From Lacticaseibacillus rhamnosus (GTDB taxonomy: Bacteria; Bacillota; Bacilli; Lactobacillales; Lactobacillaceae), in assembly GCF_900636965.1 (NCBI RefSeq), contig NZ_LR134331.1, forward strand, positions 1,550,001-1,614,000: a stretch of 64,000 bases of DNA. The letters are read 5' to 3'. A program made the translations under genes and the position numbers. Below are positions 25,830-34,054 of this stretch, piece by piece. Position 1 is the first letter of the stretch. Every line of letters begins with the position of its first letter. Below the pieces are notes generated by a model. It was not told the origin of the DNA, did no database searches, and worked only from the letters and a program-made list of their open reading frames with translations.

Positions 25830-27382
25830 CGTTCGGCACTCCTATCTAAGCGAAGAAAAAGATTTGGGACGGTGCTAAGTTGCGCTTCCCATTGTTTCCA
25901 GGCAGCATCGGCACTAAATGTTTGTGATTGTCGATAAGCTGCTTGAACCATTTCCGGCCACGTGTGTCCTGCTTCCGTGCTCGTCAACAATTTCACCAGA
26001 CTGTCGGCAGCAGCTTTACTTTCACCTGTTGGTACCAGGTAACCATTGACACCATTTTCAACCAACAGTTTAGGCCCATATTTTACGTTGTATCCGATGA
26101 CCGGTACGCCATAGCTCAATGCCTGAAGAATATTCATGCCAAACGCCTCAGATGATGAGACACTCAACATCGCGGCGGCGGTTCCAAGCGCTTTAGCGAG
26201 TTCGTCTTCTGATTGATAACCATGATAATGGATCGCGGTATCGACACCAAGTTCCTTACTATACGCAACCATGCTTTCATTTGTTGCTTCGTCAGAGACG
26301 TAACCATAAAAATCCAGATGCAAATCCGGAAGCTTTTTACGTGCTTTGGCAAATATTTTAATGGCTTCTTGTGGCTCTTTTTCCGGTGAGATGCGGCCGA
26401 GATAGACAATTTTATTGCGATCACGACTTTCAATCGGCACTAAATCATGTGCTTCTGCAAAACTGTCAGGCACCACCATGACATGTTTAAAGTGGAAGAA
26501 TTTTTCAATTTCTTGCTTTTGCTCGTCAGTGGCCACCATAATCCCGTCAAAATCATTGGCGTGCGTGGCAAACAGCGGCTTCAGATAATCGACATAGTTT
26601 CTTGAACCACCGACTTGTTCCGGATTGTGAGTATGAACGCTGTGCAGGTATTGCCACTTAGCATTAGCGCCCGTCACTGCGGCCACCTCATTAATCAACG
26701 ATGGGCGGTCATTTATTAACACACTTGGCTCGGCAGCCACGACTTCATTCATGAAGAAAACAAAGAGCTCACTTTCCGAATTGAACCGCCATGCTCGGCC
26801 TTTATAATCAAGCAGCTGATACATGGTATTCATGAGCGTCCCATTCACATTCATCCGGACAATCTCAAGCTTAGGAGCACCTTCTGGATTATAAAAAATC
26901 TGTGGTCCGAGCTGGCCATCAGGATGAAAATACTGCGTTGACGATTTAAAGCCACGCCGATCCCAAACATCTTTAGCCACGGTTGCGTTCATGTCATTGT
27001 AATACTCCAATGAACCCACCAAACCGACTGTCGCTGGCGCTACCAACGCCTTGCCTACGACTTTGCCATGATGAACAATCTGGGATTCATTAGCATCAAC
27101 CCCAACGATATGATAATCAAACTTATCAATTACTTCGGTATAGCGAATATCAATATCACGCGGTTCTACAAAAGTCGCTTCCTGAAAATAATCATACATG
27201 TTCAAAACATCTGACTGGGTTAATTTAACGCGTTTTAAATCGTCAATTAACAACGGATTATAGTTGCGCGTCAAAATTTTAGCAGGTACATCATGATCTT
27301 TGAAAAGTCGTAATCGTTGCGCTGCTGAAAACTCGGTTCCTGAGTTCATTGAAAAAATGTTTTCATTCACAAAATAGTTCAC
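25826..27382 (-). CDS. GtfA/TagE-like glycosyltransferase paralogue with altered EX7E motif
   Basis: A 518-residue paralogue of the gene at 24213 with the same plan: N-terminal NYFVNENIFSMNSGTEFSAAQR, beta-rich add-on domain (about 115-230), donor-half motif YLGRISPEKEPQE (around 330). The catalytic-site motif reads SEAFGMNILQALSYG, so the second glutamate of EX7E is Gln. It may be a weak enzyme, have another specificity, or be a non-catalytic partner, as GtfB is to GtfA. GTG at 27382 is chosen over TTG at 27385 from the GGGGG binding site. Operon with 27434 and 24213. Confidence 0.83.
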   Translation of the reverse strand: MNYFVNENIFSMNSGTEFSAAQRLRLFKDHDVPAKILTRNYNPLLIDDLKRVKLTQSDVLNMYDYFQEATFVEPRDIDIRYTEVIDKFDYHIVGVDANESQIVHHGKVVGKALVAPATVGLVGSLEYYNDMNATVAKDVWDRRGFKSSTQYFHPDGQLGPQIFYNPEGAPKLEIVRMNVNGTLMNTMYQLLDYKGRAWRFNSESELFVFFMNEVVAAEPSVLINDRPSLINEVAAVTGANAKWQYLHSVHTHNPEQVGGSRNYVDYLKPLFATHANDFDGIMVATDEQKQEIEKFFHFKHVMVVPDSFAEAHDLVPIESRDRNKIVYLGRISPEKEPQEAIKIFAKARKKLPDLHLDFYGYVSDEATNESMVAYSKELGVDTAIHYHGYQSEDELAKALGTAAAMLSVSSSEAFGMNILQALSYGVPVIGYNVKYGPKLLVENGVNGYLVPTGESKAAADSLVKLLTSTEAGHTWPEMVQAAYRQSQTFSADAAWKQWEAQLSTVPNLFLRLDRSAER

Positions 27383-27433
27383 CAATAGTCCCCCATTTCT
27401 TAATGGTCGTACCTTGAGTCCAAGATACGTACC

Positions 27434-28699
27434 TTATGCCTCTGGAAAATCACTTTCAAAAACCGGCGCATCTTCTGACGGGAACACCCCGGCTTGATCT
27501 AGTGCGGCCACGTTCTTTTGGGTTTCAGCATCGGCGGCAACTGGCTGACTAGCAGATAATTCAGATAGCCGCGCCACCTTAGCTTCAGAATCAGACAATG
27601 CCGTTTGCAACTCCTGCTGGGTTTGCTTTGCCGCGGCTAAATCGGCCTGAACATGCTTAAGATCTGTTTCGGCAATTTGAGTGGCAACGATTTGCTTACT
27701 TAACTCGTTTTGCAATGCTTCTTTTGCCGCTTGGGCTTTATCACGCTCGGACACCGCTGCTTCCAGATGACTGGACAAATCGGCAACTTGTGTCTGTAAC
27801 AATTCATTTTGAGCCTTGAGTTCTTCATGCTGCTGATGCAAAGTCGAAAATTCGCTGACAACCTGCTGATCTTTTTCATGTTCGGCCAGGACAGCTTTAT
27901 ATTTAGCAGAAAGTTCTTTCAAATAAGCCGTCGTTTTTGTGCGATAAGTTTGCCATTGTTCGATTTGAGAAGCCAGGCGGGTGTTCATTTTTTGAAGGAC
28001 GGCTATTTGCGTAATTAAAGTACTATTTTGTTTCTGCGCTTCGTAATAAGGCCCGCGGGTTAAGTTAGTGTTGTCTGTCGGCGGATTCATTTGTGAAGCT
28101 GTATTGGCATCGTCATCTTTGGCTGGTGCTTTTGCCTGAAGCTGGGATACACTTGCCCCTGCCGCAGCTGGTGTTTGCCTTGCCGATTCAGCTTGACTGG
28201 CTGTTGCTGCATCCGTATTATCACTTACAACCGTTTTGGGATCTGATAGTGATTCTTTATCAGCTTTCTCGGCCGGCTCTGGTTGGGCTGGCATAGCGGC
28301 TGCTTGTGGCTGGCTTGCGATGGCTTTAGATGGGGTGGCTGGTTGCAGTTGCGCTGTTGAAGCTGATTCATCTTTGACATAAACAGTCAGTTGATCATTG
28401 GCAAAATTTAATTCAGTCCCGCCAGAGATGTTCATGGACCAAGTACGGCCGCTGCCGGTTGCCGGTTTCAGAATTTCAGTGGCTAAAGAGGCCGCGCTGT
28501 TGAGTTGCTCAAGCTGTTCTGGCGACAAGGTTTTGCCCGTTGTAGGCTCGTCTTTTTGCTGATCGCCGGTATTTTCCTGCTGAAGTTCCTGATTTCCCCC
28601 GCCCAGTTTCTGCCGTTGCTGGTTTTCGCTCAGGCGTTCATTTAATGAGTTGAGCACATCCGGCGTCTCCGGTTGCTCTTTTCGATTAAAAATTCCCAT
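27434..28699 (-). CDS. Cytoplasmic coiled-coil protein in the glycosyltransferase operon
   Basis: A 421-residue protein not recognised from a named family. It has no signal peptide or membrane segment. Layout: polar N-terminus (1-60), a short segment with beta propensity WSMNISGGTELNFANDQLTV (around 87-106), an Ala/Gln/Pro-rich linker (about 115-205), a long heptad-type coiled coil (about 220-385) and an acidic tail. ATG with GAGGAGG. It is first in an operon with the two glycosyltransferases (48-base gap), so I infer a scaffold or chaperone for glycosylation or export. Its own Ala/Ser/Thr linker could also be a substrate. Confidence 0.72.
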   Translation of the reverse strand: MGIFNRKEQPETPDVLNSLNERLSENQQRQKLGGGNQELQQENTGDQQKDEPTTGKTLSPEQLEQLNSAASLATEILKPATGSGRTWSMNISGGTELNFANDQLTVYVKDESASTAQLQPATPSKAIASQPQAAAMPAQPEPAEKADKESLSDPKTVVSDNTDAATASQAESARQTPAAAGASVSQLQAKAPAKDDDANTASQMNPPTDNTNLTRGPYYEAQKQNSTLITQIAVLQKMNTRLASQIEQWQTYRTKTTAYLKELSAKYKAVLAEHEKDQQVVSEFSTLHQQHEELKAQNELLQTQVADLSSHLEAAVSERDKAQAAKEALQNELSKQIVATQIAETDLKHVQADLAAAKQTQQELQTALSDSEAKVARLSELSASQPVAADAETQKNVAALDQAGVFPSEDAPVFESDFPEA

Positions 28700-28873
28700 G
28701 TTGTCCTCCTCTGTAGATCATAAGTCGAATAAGAATCCTCTCACGCATATACTTAACTCGATCAATTTTTTCGTGAGAATTATCAAAAGAAACCGTATTT
28801 GATTACTATCATCGTTAAAATCTCTAGAACTGCGGGCATCATTATACCTTAATCTTACAGGAACGTTCTGCGA
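28700..28873 (-). promoter_or_regulatory. Upstream region of the coiled-coil/glycosyltransferase operon
   Basis: A TATAAT on the minus strand (28841-28846) is the best -10, with a poor -35. An inverted repeat TCTCACG...CGTGAGA (28739-28745 and 28772-28778) lies between it and the start codon and may be an operator or leader hairpin. Confidence 0.4.
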
Positions 28874-30592
28874 CTATGCTATTGATAAGCTGGGTTTCGC
28901 ATTACTTTTCGCAGTCGCATCAAGTTGTCCCAAAGGTGATGCATTCAGATAGCTGCGGAGTTCGGCTAGCAAAGATGCATTGACATACACAAAAGAAATA
29001 TTAGGTAGCGGTATACTGGTAGGATTCGTTAACGAGTTGGCCATTGCTTTTGCTTTAAGGTAAAGGCCTAAGTCGGTGTAAATAGGCGCTTCAAAGGCAT
29101 AATAATCGCTAAACTCAGCGCTACCTGCAGGGGGACGGTAAAAACTCACGCCCATTGACGGCCCGCCATAAATTAAATTCGCCCGATGCCCATAATGTCC
29201 GTTACCAAGCGGCTCCGGGTTATCGGTCTCGTCATACCAGGCCATCACCATGTAATATGCGATCTCCTGATTAGACCGCATATGATCCGTAATGCCAGTG
29301 TTCGTACCGATGTTCTCCGTTGCGTGACTAACGGCTTCATGATTAAAATCTTCAACAATCGCCCGCACGCGTTGTTGTGCCCGACTTGTATCGCGTTCCG
29401 AAAGTGTCAACGCCGACTGTCCGTTCAAAGCCCGCAATTCATTGACATATTGATGAAAGTAGCTGACAATCTCAGCCTCATCCGGTTTGAAGTTCGGATC
29501 ATCCAGCAGATACACATTTTTAGCGCTTGGATAATTGGATGTTGACGGGAAAAAAGAGGATAGATTTTTCACCTTTAACATCCCCGAAGCATCCGGATTC
29601 GGTTTCGAGGTCAGACTACTGACAACCGTTACCCTCGCCATGTTTGCAATCAGCTGTTTCAGTTTTGGATCCATAAAACTAAAGCGGATGAAATAAGTTC
29701 CCTCATAAGCCGGATTAACCGTACCTGTTATCGAAATATCTTCGAGCTGAACCGACGCACCATCGCTATTAGTAGCACTCACAAAATTGATGTCCGGTGT
29801 CCATGATGATTTTTTAGCTAACAAAGTGTCTTTTGTCTTGATTGCAGCCACTGTTTCTGAAGGTGTTGGCGGCAAGACGTCCCCGCCTATCTGCCGTTCA
29901 TCAATTGCACTAGCTTGATTGGTCACGGTGACAGAAGAAAATTGCGCCACATCTTTGCCGGTTGGGGCATCAGTAAAAGCATACTGAACGAAATAGGTAC
30001 CTACGATCGCTGGATGAACGGTTCCGATGACTTGAATAGCATCGATTGGTACTGCCTGTCCGTTCGAGTCATTGGCATTCAGAAAATTTTCTTCCGGTGT
30101 CCAAGAAGATTTTTGGGCGATGGTAACGGGTGCTGTTGCGATACTGGGCGACTGATTCGTATTTGGGTCAGCCGCAGTTAAATCGTGCTTTTCATTTTGA
30201 TCACCTGACACCGGTTCCTTGGCTTCCGCCTCTGGGTTATTCGCAGTCGCCGTCTTCATGGTTTCCAAGGGCTGAACCGTTTTTTGCTGGGCGCCGTTAG
30301 CTTCGAAGCTATTAGCCGGTGGTGATGAATCTTTGCTGCCGGAAGCTACTGAGGTGATGTCGGGAGAAGCACGATCCGATGCAACTGAACTTGTGGCTGT
30401 ATGGGTTGCTGGCTGCTCTTCATTAGCCGTTGTGGAGGCAGTCACAGGATGTAGTGAGCTAAATGCGACCAAAACAGAAAAAGACAAAACAACCTCTGAT
30501 GCCATCATCCATTTTCCGCGAACTTTAGCTGTCTTGAATTTGCCATGGCGGCCCAACAACGCGGACTGCAACTGTTTCTGCCTACTCATCAT
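28874..30592 (-). CDS. Secreted CAP-domain protein with two Ig-like modules
   Basis: A 572-residue secreted protein. The signal region (1-52) is long and basic, with KFKTAKVRGKW before the hydrophobic core, reminiscent of a degenerate KxYKxGKxW motif. A Ser/Thr/Ala-rich linker (about 53-155) follows, then two Ig-like modules (about 158-225 and 255-325; SSWTPE...GTYFVQYAFTD and SSWTPD...GTYFIRFSFMD). The C-terminal CAP/SCP domain (about 375-520) has NELRALNG, SHATENIG and GHRANLIYGG. No LPXTG or other anchor. The same Ig-like module recurs in the proteins at 30974 and 30729. The linker is a plausible glycosylation target. Confidence 0.82.
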   Translation of the reverse strand: MMSRQKQLQSALLGRHGKFKTAKVRGKWMMASEVVLSFSVLVAFSSLHPVTASTTANEEQPATHTATSSVASDRASPDITSVASGSKDSSPPANSFEANGAQQKTVQPLETMKTATANNPEAEAKEPVSGDQNEKHDLTAADPNTNQSPSIATAPVTIAQKSSWTPEENFLNANDSNGQAVPIDAIQVIGTVHPAIVGTYFVQYAFTDAPTGKDVAQFSSVTVTNQASAIDERQIGGDVLPPTPSETVAAIKTKDTLLAKKSSWTPDINFVSATNSDGASVQLEDISITGTVNPAYEGTYFIRFSFMDPKLKQLIANMARVTVVSSLTSKPNPDASGMLKVKNLSSFFPSTSNYPSAKNVYLLDDPNFKPDEAEIVSYFHQYVNELRALNGQSALTLSERDTSRAQQRVRAIVEDFNHEAVSHATENIGTNTGITDHMRSNQEIAYYMVMAWYDETDNPEPLGNGHYGHRANLIYGGPSMGVSFYRPPAGSAEFSDYYAFEAPIYTDLGLYLKAKAMANSLTNPTSIPLPNISFVYVNASLLAELRSYLNASPLGQLDATAKSNAKPSLSIA

Positions 30593-30661
30593 CCATACCC
30601 TCCAGACTTCAGTGTCTTGAATCCGATCGTTTTTAAAAAAACGATTGGGACAATTTTATGT

Positions 30662-30697
30662 AGAAAAGAGGCCAATCGACTTTAAAAATTGACCTCT
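30662..30697 (-). terminator. Terminator after the orphan Ig-like gene
   Basis: Minus strand AGAGGTCAA (30689-30697) pairs with TTGGCCTCT (30667-30675), followed by TTTTC. It separates the 30729 gene from the CAP gene. Confidence 0.75.
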
Positions 30698-30728
30698 TGT
30701 AGTCTTCAGAAAAACGAACTGATCAGCC

Positions 30729-30968
30729 TTATTGAATAACAGTGACCAATGCTTTGTTTTCAATTTGCTGGTTGGATTCAGGATCAGTAAAGCTGATGAC
30801 AATTGGATAAACGCCTGGAATCCAAGGCTTTACTTCACCTGACATGCGGAAATTTTCTAACGGAACCTGATGACCTGAGGAATCAGTCGCCTCAACAAGA
30901 AGTGCTTCTGGCTGGAAACTTTCATTTTTCCTCAGGGTCAGATTTTTGAGTTCAATTTTTGCATGCAT
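30729..30968 (-). CDS. Orphan single Ig-like domain, no export signal
   Basis: A 79-residue open frame consisting of one Ig-like module (LTLRKNESFQPEALLVEATD, PGVYPIVISFTDPES, ALVTVIQ). It is the same type as the modules in the neighbouring secreted proteins. No signal peptide. It starts 6 bases after the upstream stop, in another frame, with GAGG 8 bases ahead of ATG. It may be a small coupled gene, or the former last module of the upstream protein detached by a frameshift near the A-run at 30969-30975. A terminator follows. Confidence 0.55.
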   Translation of the reverse strand: MHAKIELKNLTLRKNESFQPEALLVEATDSSGHQVPLENFRMSGEVKPWIPGVYPIVISFTDPESNQQIENKALVTVIQ

Positions 30969-30973
30969 ATTTT

Positions 30974-33694
30974 TTACCTCGTCACGGTGACGTATACTTG
31001 CTGTTCAACGATTTCATTATTATTAGCGGCATTGGTGAAGTAGTACTTCAGGATATAAGTTCCCGGAATCGAGACGGTCACGCTTCCATCGATAGAAAGA
31101 TCAGAAATATCGACCGCCTTACCATCGCCATCCGTGGCACTGACTAATGCCTCGCTAGGATCAAAGGATTGTTTAGCCCGAATGACAAGATTTTTGGTGA
31201 CCAGTTTCCCTGCTTTAGAAGAGATCTTAGCAATGGTCCCAATCAAGTCGGAAATACCCGGCAATTGTGCAACCCCTTTGAGGACACCGGCAGCGTCAGG
31301 TAAGTTAAGTTTCACGCCTACTAACTGGAGCAACCAACCTGCAATACCGCCGATAATCCCACCGATTGCAGCACCGATTGGCGAACCGATCAAGCTGGCA
31401 ATCGTGTCAGTCAACGGCGTCACCCAACCAAGGAGGATAAATTCCAACGGGTTGACAATGGGTCCCAGTCCGAGGAACCCGGCCGCAACAACGATGACGC
31501 CGGCAATACCGAAGACGATCATGCCGATGGTGTAAGAAATCAGCCAGTTTGAGAGCGTGTGCCCGATAAGACCGCCAATGGTTGACCCTAATGCAACCCC
31601 ACTGACAACGGCGTCAACTTTTCCATCTTTAGAAAGGCCTGGCGCCATGGTCGCACCGTAATAAGCACCAACTGTTGAGCCGACAATCCCGGTTAGCCAA
31701 CCGGTAATCCCACCAACCCAACCAAGTTCAGCAGCGTTACCACCGTTAGCAATCCAACCAACGATCGGGATAATCCCGACAATTGAATCTAGAACCGTTG
31801 CCGGAACGCCAGCAATAAACCATGCCGCAAAGCCACCTACCGCCGTTGTGACGGTTCCATAAAACGCACTACCAACAGTTCCGCCGATCACGGATTCAAT
31901 CAATTCACCCACTTGCCCAAGTCCGGTTAAATTAGGAATTAAACGAATTGGATTAATATTGGTAGCTAACCACGAAACCGCGTTCCATATAAAGTTGGTA
32001 ATGCCACCTAAAACCCCGGTTAAGCTAAACCCAGTGTCCGCTTTAACCACTGATTGTGCGGAAGCGATTAACGTTGACCTTAACTGTTTAGCCACACTGT
32101 CTTGAGCCACTGAGATTGCTGATTGCATGGCTTTATAGGAATTTGTTGCTTCAAAGCGTGCCATATCCTGAGCAAAGGCCGATCCAAGCGAAGTGGCGAA
32201 AAAGGATGTGGCCAAAGACTGAGCAAGACTTGTGTTTGAAGCGGCAACAGCAGAGGATAGTGCCGTATTAAAGGCAGCAAATTCGGAATTTGTTGCATAC
32301 GAGGACAAAGCAGCAATCATTTGCTTGCCATCTTCGGTTTGGGCAAACGATGAAACCGCAGCCGCGCTTGCCAACGAACCTGCAAAGGCAGCAGATGATG
32401 CATCAGCCAAGAGTCGTTTGCCATAAGCAGTTGCCATGAATGATGAAGTTGCACTAGCATCGGCAGCAGATTTCGCCTCTGCAGTTGACGATAGCGATGA
32501 CATCATTGATTGAAGCGCCGGATCACTAGCAACCGAAGCTTCAAAACTCGCCAATGATGCCAATGCACTACCTTCAGCTGTGGCGTTAAAAGACGAAACC
32601 AGCGATTTTTGCAAGGCAACATCGGACGTGGCAACAGCTTCGGAAAGTTGCGCCTGAAACGCTTTTACTTTGGGGTCGTTGCTAAGTGAAGTTGCGGCAC
32701 TCAGGAAATTAACACCCGATGTAATTTTATTTGCTGCTTCGCTTAACGCAATCCTGCCTTGATCAGTTTTAGCAAATGACGTCAAGGCCGATTTAGCACT
32801 GGATAACGCAGCAGCGTCCAAAGCCAGTGAAGGAGCTGAAGATGCGGCATCACTCAATTCAAGCGGGGTCGCAGCCAGGCTCGATGCTGAGGTCTGATTA
32901 ACTTGATTTTCTAGAGGCTGAGCTAACGTGTTTGGCTTCACGATAACGCGGACATTCTTGCCAAGCTTTTCCTGCGTGTAAGGGTCAATGTATTCGTATC
33001 GTAAATAATAGGTGCCCGGGATACCGGTGTTAACCGTCCCAACAAGATTAATATCATCAAGGCTCAGCACATTACCTTTACTATCAGTTCCACCAAGCAA
33101 AGCAACAGCTGGATCAAAGTGTTCTTTTGCCTGAACCTGAATATCTTGCGTCTGTAGCGACTGCTTGCTGTTCTGGTTCGTTTCTTTTGAAGTCGTGACC
33201 GAAGCGCTAGCAGGCGAGACGGTTGGTGCATACGTGGTGGCTGAGGATGGTGACGATACAGCACTGGACGTAGTGACTGTCTGGTATATCTGAGTCGGTT
33301 CACGATTGGCGACCGATTGAACGCCAGGCACTGACGCGATGGATTGTGGTTGTGCTGCTTGTGAGACAGCTGGTGTTGCCGCCGAACTAGCTGCCACCAC
33401 CGGCTTACTTACCGACGCTTGACTCACTTGAGCATGTGCCGGTTCTTGTTGAGCAGCCGGCTTTTGTTCATGCGTTCCCACTTGATCAATCGCGGCTGCC
33501 ACTCGAATCGTTTCCGGTGTGACTGAATCAGCCTTAACAGTTTTGCCCGATTCTAAGGCGCCGGCACCAATGACCGTGACAATAAGCGATGATGCAAAGA
33601 GCCACCGTTTTCCTTTTTTCCAAGAGCGGAAATGTGTGCGCTTCATCTGAATCCGATTGGTATTATCAGGCCCACTTCCTTGATTGCTTTTCAA
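30974..33694 (-). CDS. Secreted Ala/Ser-rich protein with Ig-like modules and a long glycine-rich hydrophobic domain
   Basis: About 906 residues from TTG at 33694, which has AAGGGGTG 7 bases upstream (the frame also opens at 33715). The signal has a KxYKxGKxW-like motif, FRSWKKGKRWLFA, then a hydrophobic core. Next come a Ser/Ala/Thr/Gln linker (about 60-185), an Ig-like module (about 190-260), an Ala/Ser-rich helical region (about 280-550) with two related units (SFAKTDQG.. and SFAQTEDG..), a 240-residue hydrophobic region (about 560-795) full of Gly/Ala small-residue motifs such as GAAIGGIIGGIAGW, and a C-terminal Ig-like module. No LPXTG. No family recognised; possibly membrane- or wall-inserting. 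Confidence 0.78.
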   Translation of the reverse strand: MKSNQGSGPDNTNRIQMKRTHFRSWKKGKRWLFASSLIVTVIGAGALESGKTVKADSVTPETIRVAAAIDQVGTHEQKPAAQQEPAHAQVSQASVSKPVVAASSAATPAVSQAAQPQSIASVPGVQSVANREPTQIYQTVTTSSAVSSPSSATTYAPTVSPASASVTTSKETNQNSKQSLQTQDIQVQAKEHFDPAVALLGGTDSKGNVLSLDDINLVGTVNTGIPGTYYLRYEYIDPYTQEKLGKNVRVIVKPNTLAQPLENQVNQTSASSLAATPLELSDAASSAPSLALDAAALSSAKSALTSFAKTDQGRIALSEAANKITSGVNFLSAATSLSNDPKVKAFQAQLSEAVATSDVALQKSLVSSFNATAEGSALASLASFEASVASDPALQSMMSSLSSTAEAKSAADASATSSFMATAYGKRLLADASSAAFAGSLASAAAVSSFAQTEDGKQMIAALSSYATNSEFAAFNTALSSAVAASNTSLAQSLATSFFATSLGSAFAQDMARFEATNSYKAMQSAISVAQDSVAKQLRSTLIASAQSVVKADTGFSLTGVLGGITNFIWNAVSWLATNINPIRLIPNLTGLGQVGELIESVIGGTVGSAFYGTVTTAVGGFAAWFIAGVPATVLDSIVGIIPIVGWIANGGNAAELGWVGGITGWLTGIVGSTVGAYYGATMAPGLSKDGKVDAVVSGVALGSTIGGLIGHTLSNWLISYTIGMIVFGIAGVIVVAAGFLGLGPIVNPLEFILLGWVTPLTDTIASLIGSPIGAAIGGIIGGIAGWLLQLVGVKLNLPDAAGVLKGVAQLPGISDLIGTIAKISSKAGKLVTKNLVIRAKQSFDPSEALVSATDGDGKAVDISDLSIDGSVTVSIPGTYILKYYFTNAANNNEIVEQQVYVTVTR

Positions 33695-34054
33695 ATTAAA
33701 ACACCCCTTTTTCATCTACATCTGCATCATCTTGATGTCACCTTCACGAATTCCAAAAAATGACTCGATTAATCTTTAGTTGTATTAGCCAAACGCGTAT
33801 CACCCAGAAAATCGCTTTAGCCGGTTGTCTCTAGAATTGGTGAATTGACGATGCTCCTGTAGCAAAGATCAAACTTGTTACTTTGCGCAATATTTCCAAA
33901 TCAAAAACCGTTCGACAATTTTTTGATTGGAGCATTTTCCAGCGCTCCCCTTTGTTAACGATCAAGTTGGCAAAAGTTTTCTTAGCAACACCCTAAGGCG
34001 CTGCACGGGTTGGATGTTGATTAGTCTTCATATTAATGGCTTCCTTTCAGTTAA
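33695..34054. other. Gap between the adhesin and the 906-residue protein genes
   Basis: No complete gene. On the minus strand a 12-codon frame (33993-34031, MKTNQHPTRAAP) has a good AAAGGAAG binding site 8 bases upstream. After its stop the frame stays open for about 52 codons and includes NKGERWKM, vaguely like the GKxW motif of the locus's signal peptides, so it could be a decayed gene start. GGAGCGCTGGAAAATGCTCC (near 33929-33948) forms a small hairpin. Confidence 0.4.

Noticed and set aside
30974-33694. Reading the hydrophobic 906-residue protein as a transporter
   Set aside because: It has an export signal, Ig-like modules at both ends and an Ala/Ser linker. The hydrophobic block is Gly-rich and lacks a regular helix-loop pattern of a known transporter family.
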